DNA of 64,000 bases from Triplophysa rosa (taxonomy: Eukaryota > Chordata > Actinopteri > Cypriniformes > Nemacheilidae): contig NC_079898.1 of NCBI RefSeq assembly GCF_024868665.1, positions 21,728,745 to 21,792,744 of the forward strand, given 5' to 3'. This document shows positions 26,601 through 38,384 of the stretch, one piece after another (the first letter of the stretch is position 1; every line of letters starts with the position of its first letter). A program made the position numbers and the translations under genes. The notes beneath the pieces were generated by a model. That model ran no database searches, was not told the DNA's origin, and saw nothing but the letters and a program-made list of their open reading frames with translations.

Positions 26601-29600
26601 TGTCTGTGTTTTGTTGGCAATCGGTGCGTACATGCATAATGTAAACCGCATGAACTTATAGTGAATCAACAGTTATGCACACCAGTATTAAGTTCTCTTT
26701 CGTGCTTGAATGAACAAAACCACACAAGATTATGCCAGAAAGCCCGTTTTGTTTCGCATAAGCACAGACTTCAACGTGTCTAAATCTAAAATGAATGAAA
26801 AGAGTTGTGAAAATGGGAGAGGCGTCAGATCTGCGTAGAGCGGCAGCTTAAATATATATATAAATAACGCAGACTTTTATTGTTATTATATGACATATGA
26901 CACGCATTCACACCACACGTACGCAAACGCTGTGGCAGATGAAGCACATATGAACAACCCGTTCTGATAGTTTAAAAAATTGCACTTGATGGAAATCAAT
27001 GCATGTGAAGTGCACATTATATAGCACCTCATAACAAAAACAGATGCAAGTGCATCAATCGACTGTGTGAAACTGTGCCACATCGCTCAAACAGCAGATC
27101 TGTTGATTGGAGTGACAGAAAGATGATAATGAAAGGGAGGAGGACGGCAGAGACCTTGAGACACGAGCATAAATCACGGCCGTTATAATGTGCCTGTGAG
27201 GCTAAGAACTCTTAGAAATGAATAAATGAATATTGGCCATTCGGGTTGGGGCGCAATTTTTGGTAGGATATTCATTATTTGTCACATCACGGCTGTATCT
27301 GAACGGGCGCCAGGAGAACCCACTGTGTCAATTATATAATTATATGAGCCGGAGGTGTGAGTGACATGAAAAATACTTTGGCACAATGTTACAACCTGGT
27401 CATTGAGGTTACAGGAAAAAGCTAGGAAGTAGTGCACCATGGGATAGGTACCTTATTGTAAAATTTCACATTTTCTATTTAATGGTTTGACAGACCCTTT
27501 TTATCCAAAGTGACTACAGTGCATTCAGACCTATAGGATAAAATCTTATTAGACATCTGAAACAGAAATCCTGCTAGCAATACCCTTCGGCAATATCTGA
27601 CTGTGGCCTTTTCAATGTAATTCTAACAGAATATAGCCTGATTATTACGTAACGCCATTACAAATCATCTCGCTCCTGAACCCATCCACTAAACAATACT
27701 TACTCATTGAATAATAACTTCTACAGTGCAGTTACAGCACAATTTACACATAAAGAAATCAAAATAAACTCAAAATACTAATAGTTTCCTCTCAGATGCA
27801 TCTCAAGCAGCTGCAGATACGTAGATTTACACCCATCATTCTCCATGTCATGTAACAGCACAGCAAATATCTTCTACATTTCTTCTAATTTATGGGAAGA
27901 TGTTTTGTCATGTAACCTGCACTTATTTAATGAATGCATGTTATCTGACATTTATTTTTCATATATTTCACTGAACAGCCATTCATTATTCAACAATTGA
28001 GGTTACTTACATTATATCCTCCAACTAAGTTGAGACACAATCACTCATTCAGGCAGCTAATACCGAGCTGCTTGCAGAAGTCAATTATCTCCTCACAGTT
28101 CTTTCCGGAAAAACCTGGTCGGCATCTACAGAGAGACATTAGCGTTAGCCCTCACATACTGTATATATAGTCCAAAAATAGACTTGTAAGAACCCAGAGA
28201 AACTGTCAATGCAGGTATGATGTAATTCAGCCACCTCACAGCTTTATTTAGACCTCACTTGTCATGTGTTCCTCTGAGACATCAGTGTAATAATAAAAGA
28301 TCTTTTGTTAAGTAAATTGATGAGAAATGTCTGCTAAACGGCCAACCTCTGGCACATCTGCTTGACAAATAAATAATATTCTCTTTTTTCTTAGGCCACT
28401 ATCAGATCTTTCACTTCCTTCTGCTCTGATAAGACTTCAGTGATATTATTCTGCCACACAAAGGCAAGATCACTCAATTATTAACACAAGCTCCCATGTG
28501 ACCAAGCGCTATTGCTTTTATCTGCACTTCCTAGTACACACAAACACACGTTCACACAATACCACACACACACACGCACATTATTATCATGCTCTAGTCA
28601 TTTTCCTCCCTCAAATTTTAATTATTTTTTTCCTTTTCAATCGTTATCTTATCTGCCGTTTGTCATTTAGTCAGAGGGGCAATCAAATGTATTGATTCAA
28701 GAGATCTTTGCTAATAAAAACTGGGAAGATGAACACCAGAACCAAAAGCCATAGTTTGTGAACCCCTCCTAAGACTGACTGCAGGAAATCATGAAGCTAA
28801 AGCGGCCGAGACTGCACATTTTCTCTCATTATCGGCAGGAAGAAGTTCAAAAGCAGTCACAGGGTGTGTGTCAACCCTACAACTGGAAATTTAATGAACA
28901 CTTTACTGTCAACTGACGGAAGCTGTGTTTTAAACAATTATATACTAAGAAATGGTCAGAAATACACAACACATGTTACCTGTTCACCAACCAACAGTGA
29001 TTCTACTTTGTGCAGTGCTATAGCCTATTAGTGCACTGACTGTAGCAATCTACAATGCTTATGTAAACAAAATCATCTTTATTGATAATTTGAGCACAAA
29101 TACACTACACTTATTTTGTAACTGAAAGTGAGTTTTTGTCATTTAGATTACACCTTACTCACATGCTGGAAGCATGCATACTCCACACCCTAGAACTGAG
29201 AAAAGATTTGCTGGAAAAGTCAATGCTGGAGGCATGCATACTTCACTTCCTAGAACTCGGAACTGACGTGCAAGATGGGAAACTCACAAAAGTCAATCCT
29301 GGAAGCATGCATACTCCACACCCTAGAACTCAGAACTGACGTGCAAGATGGAAAACTGACAAGAGTCAACACTAAAAGCATGCATACTCCACACTTTAGA
29401 ACTCACAACTGATAAAAAGTCAATGATGAAGGCATGCATACTCCACACCCTAGAACTCAGATCTACACTCTAAATCCGCGGTCACACTTGACTTTTCGCA
29501 CCATTGACTTCCATTCATACGCATGCGACCGACCGGAAACGCAAGCCCGTCCGAAGATATTTCACTGCGTAGCAAAGTTCAAGCTTGATGAACTCTGACC

Positions 29601-32600
29601 TGCGAATTCGCGCCACGTGAGTGCGCGAGACCAATAGAAGATCAAAACGTCACAGCGTGACCTCTCGGTACAGAAATGTAAAAGATGGAGGAATCACTCC
29701 CGCCCATTTTCGCAGCACTGTCCGAACGAATTTTTGTCTAATCTGACCGCAGCATAAAATGGGGAACTCACAAGAGTCAATGCTGGAAGCACACTTCACA
29801 TCCTACTACCCTGAACTGACCTACAAAATGAGAAACTCACAGAAGTCAGTGCTGGAAGTATACATACTACACTTACTAGAACTCAGAACTGACAAGCCAA
29901 CACTGGAAGCATGCATACTCCACACCCTAGAACACAGAACTGATGTGCAAGATGGGGAAACTGACAAGAGTCAATTCTAAAGCATGCATACTCCACACTT
30001 TAGAACTCAGAACTACACTGCAAGATGGGCAATTCACAAGTCAACATTGGAAGTATGCAAACACCACACCCAAAAAGTGATTTGCAAGATGGAGTCAATG
30101 TTCGAAGCATGCATACTCTACTTCCTATAACTCACAACTGATAAAAGTCAATGCTGGAGGCATGCATACTCCACACTCTAGAGCTCAGAATTGCATGATG
30201 GTTAACTCACAAAAGCACTAGAATCATGTATACTTCACACTGAACAAAGACACACCGCACCCTAGAAATCAGAAGAGATTTGCAAGATAGGAAACTCACA
30301 AAACCACTAAAAATGCACACTTCACATCCCATAAAGACGTATAGCGCCCAAAAAATCAGAAGAGATTTGCAAGATTGAGAACTAAAGAGTCAAGACTGGA
30401 GGCATGCATACTCCACACCCTAGAACACACAACTGATAAAAGCCGATGCTAGAGGCATGCGTATTCCACATCCTAGAATTCAGAACTGACATTCGAGACG
30501 GGAAACTCACAAAAGTCAACCCTGCATACTCCACACCCCAAACCTCAAAACTGAACTGCAAGACGGAGACCTTACAAATGTCAATACTGAAAGCATGCAT
30601 ACTTCACTTCCTAGAACAAACCTGCAAAAAGGGCAACTCAAAAAAAGAGGAACAATAGAAACATGCACACTCCACATTCTTGAACTCAGAACTGCACCGT
30701 GCTAAATTTGTTCGGCACTTATTTTTGTGTGTTTGCGCTGTCGGCTGATTTGCATAATTCCATTAGCCAATCTCGCACAGATAACACGACTATCAGCGGG
30801 TGCAGTTCATTCTTACTGAATTCCCAAATGTTTCAAAATGTCAGTTTCATCACACAGCAATTTGTTATTTTGAGCATGTCAGAAAATGCATTTGATTACA
30901 GACACTATTAAATATTGGCATTTCTGAAAGTTTTTCATGAAACAGAACTTCTAAACACCTCTAAAGCTCGGCCAATAGCTCTGAGCCATAAAAATGATCA
31001 TTAAAATGTGTTGACCAGAAACAGTAGTCCCATTGGCCTGAATTGTAAACCTCTTTTCACAGCAGACTTCTTACATTCTTACCTGCACTGAAACTGGCCA
31101 TTCAGAGCCACACAGGTGCCGCCGTTGAGACAAGGTAGCGTGCCACACACCTCCGGCTGCTCGCTGCACTCCAGGCCCACACAAACGCATGAGGAATTCT
31201 GTTGAAAAACACACAGAAAGAAAAAATGATTCGTGCAAAACAACACAATTATTATAATGAGATGAAAATTTGAGTGCTATCTTGAAATCGGTTTTATAAT
31301 ATATAATTTACAGCAATATACACCTATTTTTGACATTTTAATGGCTACTTGTGTACTATGTGTACTTGTGCATTAAAGTACTATGGCTACTTTGAAATCC
31401 AAGCTAAAGTTGCATAATCTAGTTATAAAACTGGGAACATCACACACATTGATTGGACCAAAACATACAGAACGTGCCCAGATTTGGCACCAGATTCTGT
31501 CACTGTTAAAGCGTGGATAACCTTGAGCAACTTCTTACGGACATTCGAAATTAGCAACCTCAAGCAGAAAAGTTTTGGAGCCGAACAACTGTCGCAAACA
31601 AGCAGCATGAGAGCATCCATACGGTGAGAGCTGAAAGAGCAATACAAGAGACAAGTCATTAGCCGCTCCTGCACTCCCACTTCCACTAACCGATCCCGAC
31701 ATCAATAATTTTTTCTGACTCTGATGAGTAATAGAAGCCGAGAACAATCCCAGATGAAAGAAAGACAGAGACTCCCACTGATATTAGCATTGGTGCTGTT
31801 CTGGAGCGGGCGTGAAGGATTATTTCATTTTCATACAGATGAGCTCTCTTAGGAAGATGTCTCAGACACACCAAATCAATGTCAAACAAATCAATTTAAC
31901 GTGTCTGACAGCGTGCGTTCGTGTGGGTGTGTGTGTGAAGCAGAGATTGGAGTCTATCTTTACTGTCCGTGCTCTCGAACGACAAATCTTGTGAGAATCC
32001 GCTTCGGTCGGGACCATGTGTCGAATTCACTCAATGAAGGTCAAACGAGACAATTAGTCTGCCATTGGCCCACTTTCTGCTAAATTCATCTACACGTACA
32101 TAATGGGAAAACTACAAGCGATTGATGGTTCGTGAATAGCGAGCTGTGTAGCTGCCTCTTTAGTTCCCTATGTCATGAATTAGTATGACATATACGCTAA
32201 TTTGTGCACTAGCAAGGGCCTTGATCCCCTAAAAATCAGGACGCTAATGATTCAATTACCTGTGACATGACTACAAGGCCACACATTAAAACAGAGCTGG
32301 TATGCATCAACAACATTCCTGTATAACACACCATTGTTGTAGCTGCTTGGTAAAGCGTCGTAATAAAAAAACTGTATGCACTTGTCCTGCATCTTTTATA
32401 AGCAAAACAAATAACGTGCATACATTATGGCACTAAGCCGTTAAACAAATGCAGGCTGATCAAATAAAATAGCAGAAACTTCATAAACTAGAAAGTTGAG
32501 TATTTAACAAAAGTAAATCCTGTATAAAACACTAAGATTTGCATGATTGTTTATAATTCATGCACATTAAGATAAACGATTACAAAAAAATATGTATTTT

Positions 32601-35600
32601 TTTTAAAACAGAAAAGGCATCGTTGTTATATATTTACATTCACACCTATCATCTGATTACCTGACGGACTTTTAATGATTTAATGATTCAGCAAACAAGT
32701 ACATTGTGTAACCAATGTTTATTGGATTTTACAATGCATTCTGGGATTAACAATGTTTTTTTTGGTTTTCTGGTGTATTGATTACTATTGGAAAAAACAT
32801 GGTTTTACTGCAGTAACCATGATTTAACTATGCTTTTTGAAAACCATGGTTATTTTGTCGACTAAAGTAACCATGAGCTTTTGTTTTTGACTGTAGTAAA
32901 ACCATGTTTTATTTTTGTTTTAAACCATGGTTAATTTTCATAAGGGTTTTAAAGACACTTATAGGTGCTTCTCAGTACTCAAACTGATGCTTCCTCCTTC
33001 CCTCTCACCTCCGTCCTCCAGCCTGCAACCCAGAAACGGATCAAGTTCAGGCATCTTGAAGGACATCTCAATTCAATTATTGCACCATGAGGAGGTAAGA
33101 GAAGGAGGGAGGACAATCCGCAAAGAATACACTCTGCGGAAAGCTTTTATCGACTAAACCTGACACACGTATAAATTCTCCTTCCTATTAATGTCGTCAT
33201 ATCTTCAAATTGTACACAAAAAAGCATGAAAGTCAGTATTCCTCACTAAGAAATCGTGAACGTGGACTCATGTTAGACAGTATTTGTCTACCATATATTT
33301 GAAATACACCACACACATTTTGAGTATGTTTAACTTTATTTTAATGTAGTGGGGCTATGAACTCTACATACTGTTAAGTATTTATTTAACTTCACAAAGC
33401 ATGTATTTAATTCTAATTCATTCTAATGTGCAAAGTCCAGCTGTGTAAAATCATCATTTCACTTCGCTTCGATTCTTCTGCCCTAGCTTCTATTCCTGGC
33501 AGGGGCGCCACTAGCTGTTCTGGGCCCCCTGACTAAATATAAGGCTGGGCCTTGGTCCCTTCACATTCTCACCCGTTGTTCGTTAATGGAGGGCCACAAA
33601 AAGCGAGGGCCCTTAGAATCATCCTCACTTTCACCACCTGTTTCTTGGCATCCTTTTCTTGCATCCTGAAGGGGTGATGCTAAGACACGAGGAAAGGAAG
33701 CGAGGACGCAAAAATGTGACCCTGGACCACCAAACCAGTCATAAGGGTAAATTTTCTGAAACCGGGATTTATAAATCATTTGAAAGCGGAATAGGTAAGC
33801 TTTCCGTTGATGTAATGTTTGTTAGGATTCTTTTTAGCCAAGATACAACTATTTGAAAATCTGAGAAATATTGAGAAAAATCTCCTTTAAAGTTGTTCAT
33901 CAGAAGAAACAGGTTTGTTTTAATGCTCTCTATTGGCTTATCGCTGTTATGACATTGTGAAGAGTAGATGAACCCAAATGCAGAAATTCTAAGCTTTACA
34001 TATAGATACCAAACTTGAGTGGGTAATTCCCAGCGCGGGCAGCAGCGAGTGAAGTTTATAGGCGTGTTTCCGGACATTTTTGTTCGGGATTTTGCTGCAT
34101 CCACTGACAAAAATAAAATTTTGATATATCTAAGGTAGGAAATTTACAAAATATCTTCATAAAATCTTTACTTTACTGCGCAGTTCTTGAAAATCAGCGG
34201 CCACTAGAATTGTATTATAGTTTTGCAACGAATCTCTGAGTCATTTGCTCACCCCTCCCTTTCGAAGTACGACGGTGGCCGCAACAGTAAAAAAAGATGT
34301 CGTCTACTGAGACAGCGGATAGCAGTGATACAAGCAACGATGTTTCTTTAGGTAAGGTAAGGCAAGGCAATATATTAACGTAATTAATCATTTAAAATGT
34401 ATTCTATTGCGAAAGTTACTGTTACAATTCTATAATTAGATATATTTCTTGCGTGCTATCTAGTACACGCTGAGAGTAGTGAAGTAACTAAAGTTAGCTA
34501 ATCGTAAATAGCAACGCTGTTCAAAGCGTTTGATCTGACAGCGACATAGGCAGTTAGGTGTAAGTTAGTAGACGTTTGTCTCCCCCTTTGTAAAGTCAGG
34601 AACAACCGGAGTACGTACCGCAGGGACGGAAAAACATTATTATTCGGAGGTTATATGGCCATTTGTATAAAATGCTAACGTTACCGTTTCAACAAAACAG
34701 TTTGGTAAACAAAGTGGAAACATTGAAAATGTTGAATTATCTTACCAGTCTAGCAGAAAACAGGCAACTTCGGCGTCACCTTGAAAACATTTGTCTTTCA
34801 ACAGTGCCTTCCATCTGGTAATAGATACACCGATGTTTATCCTGGATTTCTGCCGCCGTTTGTCTCTAATTCGTCTGGCAGCATCACGTTTGCGCTTCTT
34901 TGACGACGGAGATTCACGCTCTGTCAGCTCTTGTGCACAATACGCATGGTCCTCCATTTTATCAAAACTTCTAAGACAGAACAATCAGTTGCTTCAGCTA
35001 GACGACGACTACTCCTCCTCCTCTCCGTACTACGACTTACTACTTTGTGCGTCTTCAACTCAGTGATGACCCAAGCTGCGTCTAAAAAAACACACGAAGA
35101 CCAACATATACGAAACGCGCTCTGTAGAGCTGTTTGTCCGTTAGAGCTTACTGTACAAAACATGGCTGCGCAACATAAATTCCATGTAGATAGGCCCGCT
35201 CCCTATGTAGATACAACTGGTTTATTCTAAAGTAATAAAAACATAACTTTTCATTACGTAAGGTTTTTATACACATCTAAAGACACAGTTTTGTGTGTTA
35301 TATTGCATTTCTGTTAATAGATCATACAAAACATCCCGCATTGTACCTTTAATATCCTGATGTTTTTGGCAAAAAAGAAAAATCGATAATTTTGACCTGT
35401 ACAGTGTATTGTTGCTATTGCTACAAATATACTTGTGCTACTTATGACTGGTTTTGTGATCCAGGGTCACAAATAAGAATTAAGAAGCATCCAATGTTTA
35501 AGTGCAATTGTGTTGTCCTAAAAATGACTTACTAAGCAATGTACTGACAGCTGAACAAGAGATCTGACTGAGACGCGCCCTGAACAATCATGACAGGCTT

Positions 35601-38340
35601 TTCCAACACTGCCACTCTGCAAATATGCAACAGCTTGCCCAAGTCCAATCAAAACTTTGTTACATATGCCAGACCCATTCTGCTATCAAAACAATTATTC
35701 ATTATTATTGTAACCCCCAACAAAACACACACAGAACCGCTTGAGGAGCGTCATGCAAATTTGCATGTGGCATTTCAAATTAATCTCATTCTCCGGAGCA
35801 GAACCTGGCATTAGGAAGAATGAAGCCAAAAAAATGAATAAATAAATAAAAAGGCCTCACAGGTTTGTCCGCGGCACAGACTTCATCCAATTGACATCCG
35901 TTAGACTTGCAGTAGCTGTCAACCTCAGTGGTGGTCTCGCAGCTGAGGCCTGTGAACCCCCCGGGGCGTTTGCAAACATATCCATTAACAGTCTCCTCAC
36001 ACCGACCACCATTCCTGCACGGGTTTGAATCGCAGAGACGACTCTTTCGCTCACAGTAGGCACCTGCAATGAGAGAATTTATGGAGAATAAATTAATACC
36101 AAATGAGTCAATGACCATAAACTACAATGAGTGAAAATACATCCGTCAAATTGTTTTTGATTTAGACAATGTATATTCAATTGACCTCACGTGTCCGTGA
36201 TATTAAACGGCTGAATTACGTGATTTTCTTGCTACAGAGGTTAAACTGCACATTAACATGTTCTTATTTTTATGGCATAATGTCCTTAACTGCCATCATT
36301 AAAGGCTACCAAAGTAATTTAGTAGGCCTATGAAGGATTTCTTGTTATTTTTCTGTTACACTTGAAGATTACGGCTGAAAAACATTGTAACCTGCAGTTA
36401 CTTATTTTTTTCTTTGATGTTCTTTGCAAAACGTCTGAATATAATTGCATTAGGCAGAAAAATATAAGAGCACGGGGCATCTGCAAACTAGAGATGTAAC
36501 GATGTGAAAATTTCAGATCACGATTATAGTGAACGACATTATCACGATTATCAATATTATTATGGTTTTATTAACATGTTCTAGGGGCAGACGTGAATAA
36601 ATAGGTATGTCTCGTTCTATTTTGTTCCTGATTTACTTTCCTGACATAAATGAACAAAACCCACGTTTCATGTTGCATCTACGTAATACTCTTGATAACT
36701 TTGGTTATAACACTGGTAAGGTTTAAGTAAGGAATAATTGACGACGGGCCGTTCAATTAGTCGAAAGTTTAAACTTGGCGAAGTGATATGGAACTGTAAT
36801 GCGGTCAGCAGACCTGAAACACCTTCATAGGTGTACATTTTACTGAAAGTTAATGCATACCCATAGAACATTTGTCAACCAATCAGATTGAAGCATTCAA
36901 CAGCCCGTGGTAGAACGGTAATTAAAATATGACACAGTAATAATAACCGTTGGGCGTTATTATCACGGCAAACCATTAAACCGATAATCGTTACATCCCT
37001 ACTGCAAACAAACAACCATTTTCTCAGAACTACAAAAAGCAGAAATCTTTTTGAGAAATGTTTTGCACTTGTCCCAATTTAAAATGTTTTTTGGTTTGAT
37101 ATTTTGCGATTCAATTAAACCAAGGAGTGACTTCCAAATGTGAATCAGGATCTTTGGGGCTTTTATTTCCGATGACAGTAACCGTACAGCATCAGCTTAT
37201 TAGCAACCCATTCTTACAGTAAAATAATGTCTTGAAGCAGGCCATTTAAAGACAAAATGGCCACTTTAACCATTATCGTGAATGATTATGTAAGATTTTT
37301 ATGAAATGTTTAAATTGTATTGAAATACATTAATGATCTCATTTTAGGACAGCAGCTTATGTTTAGCTTCCAAATCATCTTCATAATAGCTATAAACTCC
37401 TGGCTGCTTAGCGAGAACAAACGTTCAAACTTTATGACTGTAATGACACTGGACAATTACTCCAGCATATAAACAGTACAAGACTCAGCGTGCCATCCCT
37501 TGGTTCTCATTTGGTCAGATGAAAAATGAGAACATAAAGCTTGCAACACATTCACCCTTCAACACTCTTTAACTACGCTTTGTTAACGTCGAGGTTCAAG
37601 AGACCAAATTAAATCCACACCTCTCTTAAACCAAACAACCCCCATCGCACCGAATCCGGATTCTGCAGGTTAAATTTAGACTTGACTATGCAGCACTGTA
37701 AGTTCAAGGTGAACATGATTTGATTTTATTCCCTTGTGGCAAGCTGTTTGCTTTTCCTTTTTTCCCCTCATGCTCCTCAGCACGAGTGAACTCATTTATC
37801 TTCCTTGTTACTGCGTTTTGCTTTCCTTTTGTCGTTCAGTTTTTAAAGCACATTTCGGTGAGTTAAGCTCACCAGATGATGCAAAGGTCACCGCTCCCAA
37901 CAGGCCCCCCGACTGCTTTTGAGGACACGCCACTGGGCGTAGGAGTGGGCGTACGTCTATCTGCAATGTTTCTTGGGGATCCACAGCGGGAAATTGAATA
38001 TGAAAAGCTCTTGACGTAATACAGCTTGAAGCTTAACATTTTCCTTTTTGCAACTACCGCTGATTGACCAATGTCCTCACAAGAGGCGTTTACAATAATA
38101 AAACATCACCATCATGTTTGATGATTTACAGCCGCAGAAAAAATTAACATACCATTTCAAAATTATTTTCAGTTTTTCTGAATTGACCATTTATGTGTTT
38201 AGGTAAAATAATCGCTTTTGTTTCATTCTGGGAACTAATAACAATATTTCTCCCAAATTTCAAATGAAAATGTTTCTATTTGCATTTATTTGCAATAAAC
38301 TTTGCAAATATTTATTTGCAATAATTTTTTATTTTGCGTC

Positions 38341-38384
<44 letters not shown>

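Larger units (their letters stand above)
34172..35348. mobile_element. nested TTAA-family element with exon-like frames
   Basis: The right end GTACCT is followed by TTAA (35349-35352); the left end TTTACTGCG is degraded. Internal stretches match the 61686-62057 and 46333-46855 elements: GCGGCCACTAG, GGTGGCCGCAACAG...ATGTCGTC, CGCTCTGTAGAGCTGTTTGT and TTCTAAAGTAATAAAAACAT. It is about three times longer than the 61686 copy and carries extra internal sequence (34352-35090), so it may be closer to the parental element. Confidence 0.65.
33715..35471. mobile_element. long DNA element with about 30-bp terminal inverted repeats, carrying a nested insertion
   Basis: The left end TGTGACCCTGGACCACCAAA continues CCAGTCATAAG. 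The right end carries CTTATGACTGG and TTTTGTGATCCAGGGTCACA, its near-perfect inverse. The subterminal text (AAGCTTTCCGTTGATGTAAT, CAACTATTTGAAAATCTGAG and, near the right end, AAAAATCGATAATTTTGACC) is a repeat I know from zebrafish-like genomes. Another element (about 34172-35348) is inserted in it. No clear target duplication was seen. It is in the intron between eys exons 3 and 4. Confidence 0.7.

Noticed and set aside
28041..28043. TGA in eys exon 5 read as selenocysteine
   Set aside because: EYS is not a selenoprotein. The position is not one of the EGF cysteines, and no SECIS element could be argued from a 3' end that is outside the window.
29136..30658. Repeated peptide frames of the type [14 protein letters not shown]
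   Set aside because: They follow from the minisatellite unit. Unit lengths of 53 and 73-74 bp do not preserve frame, and stops occur in most units.
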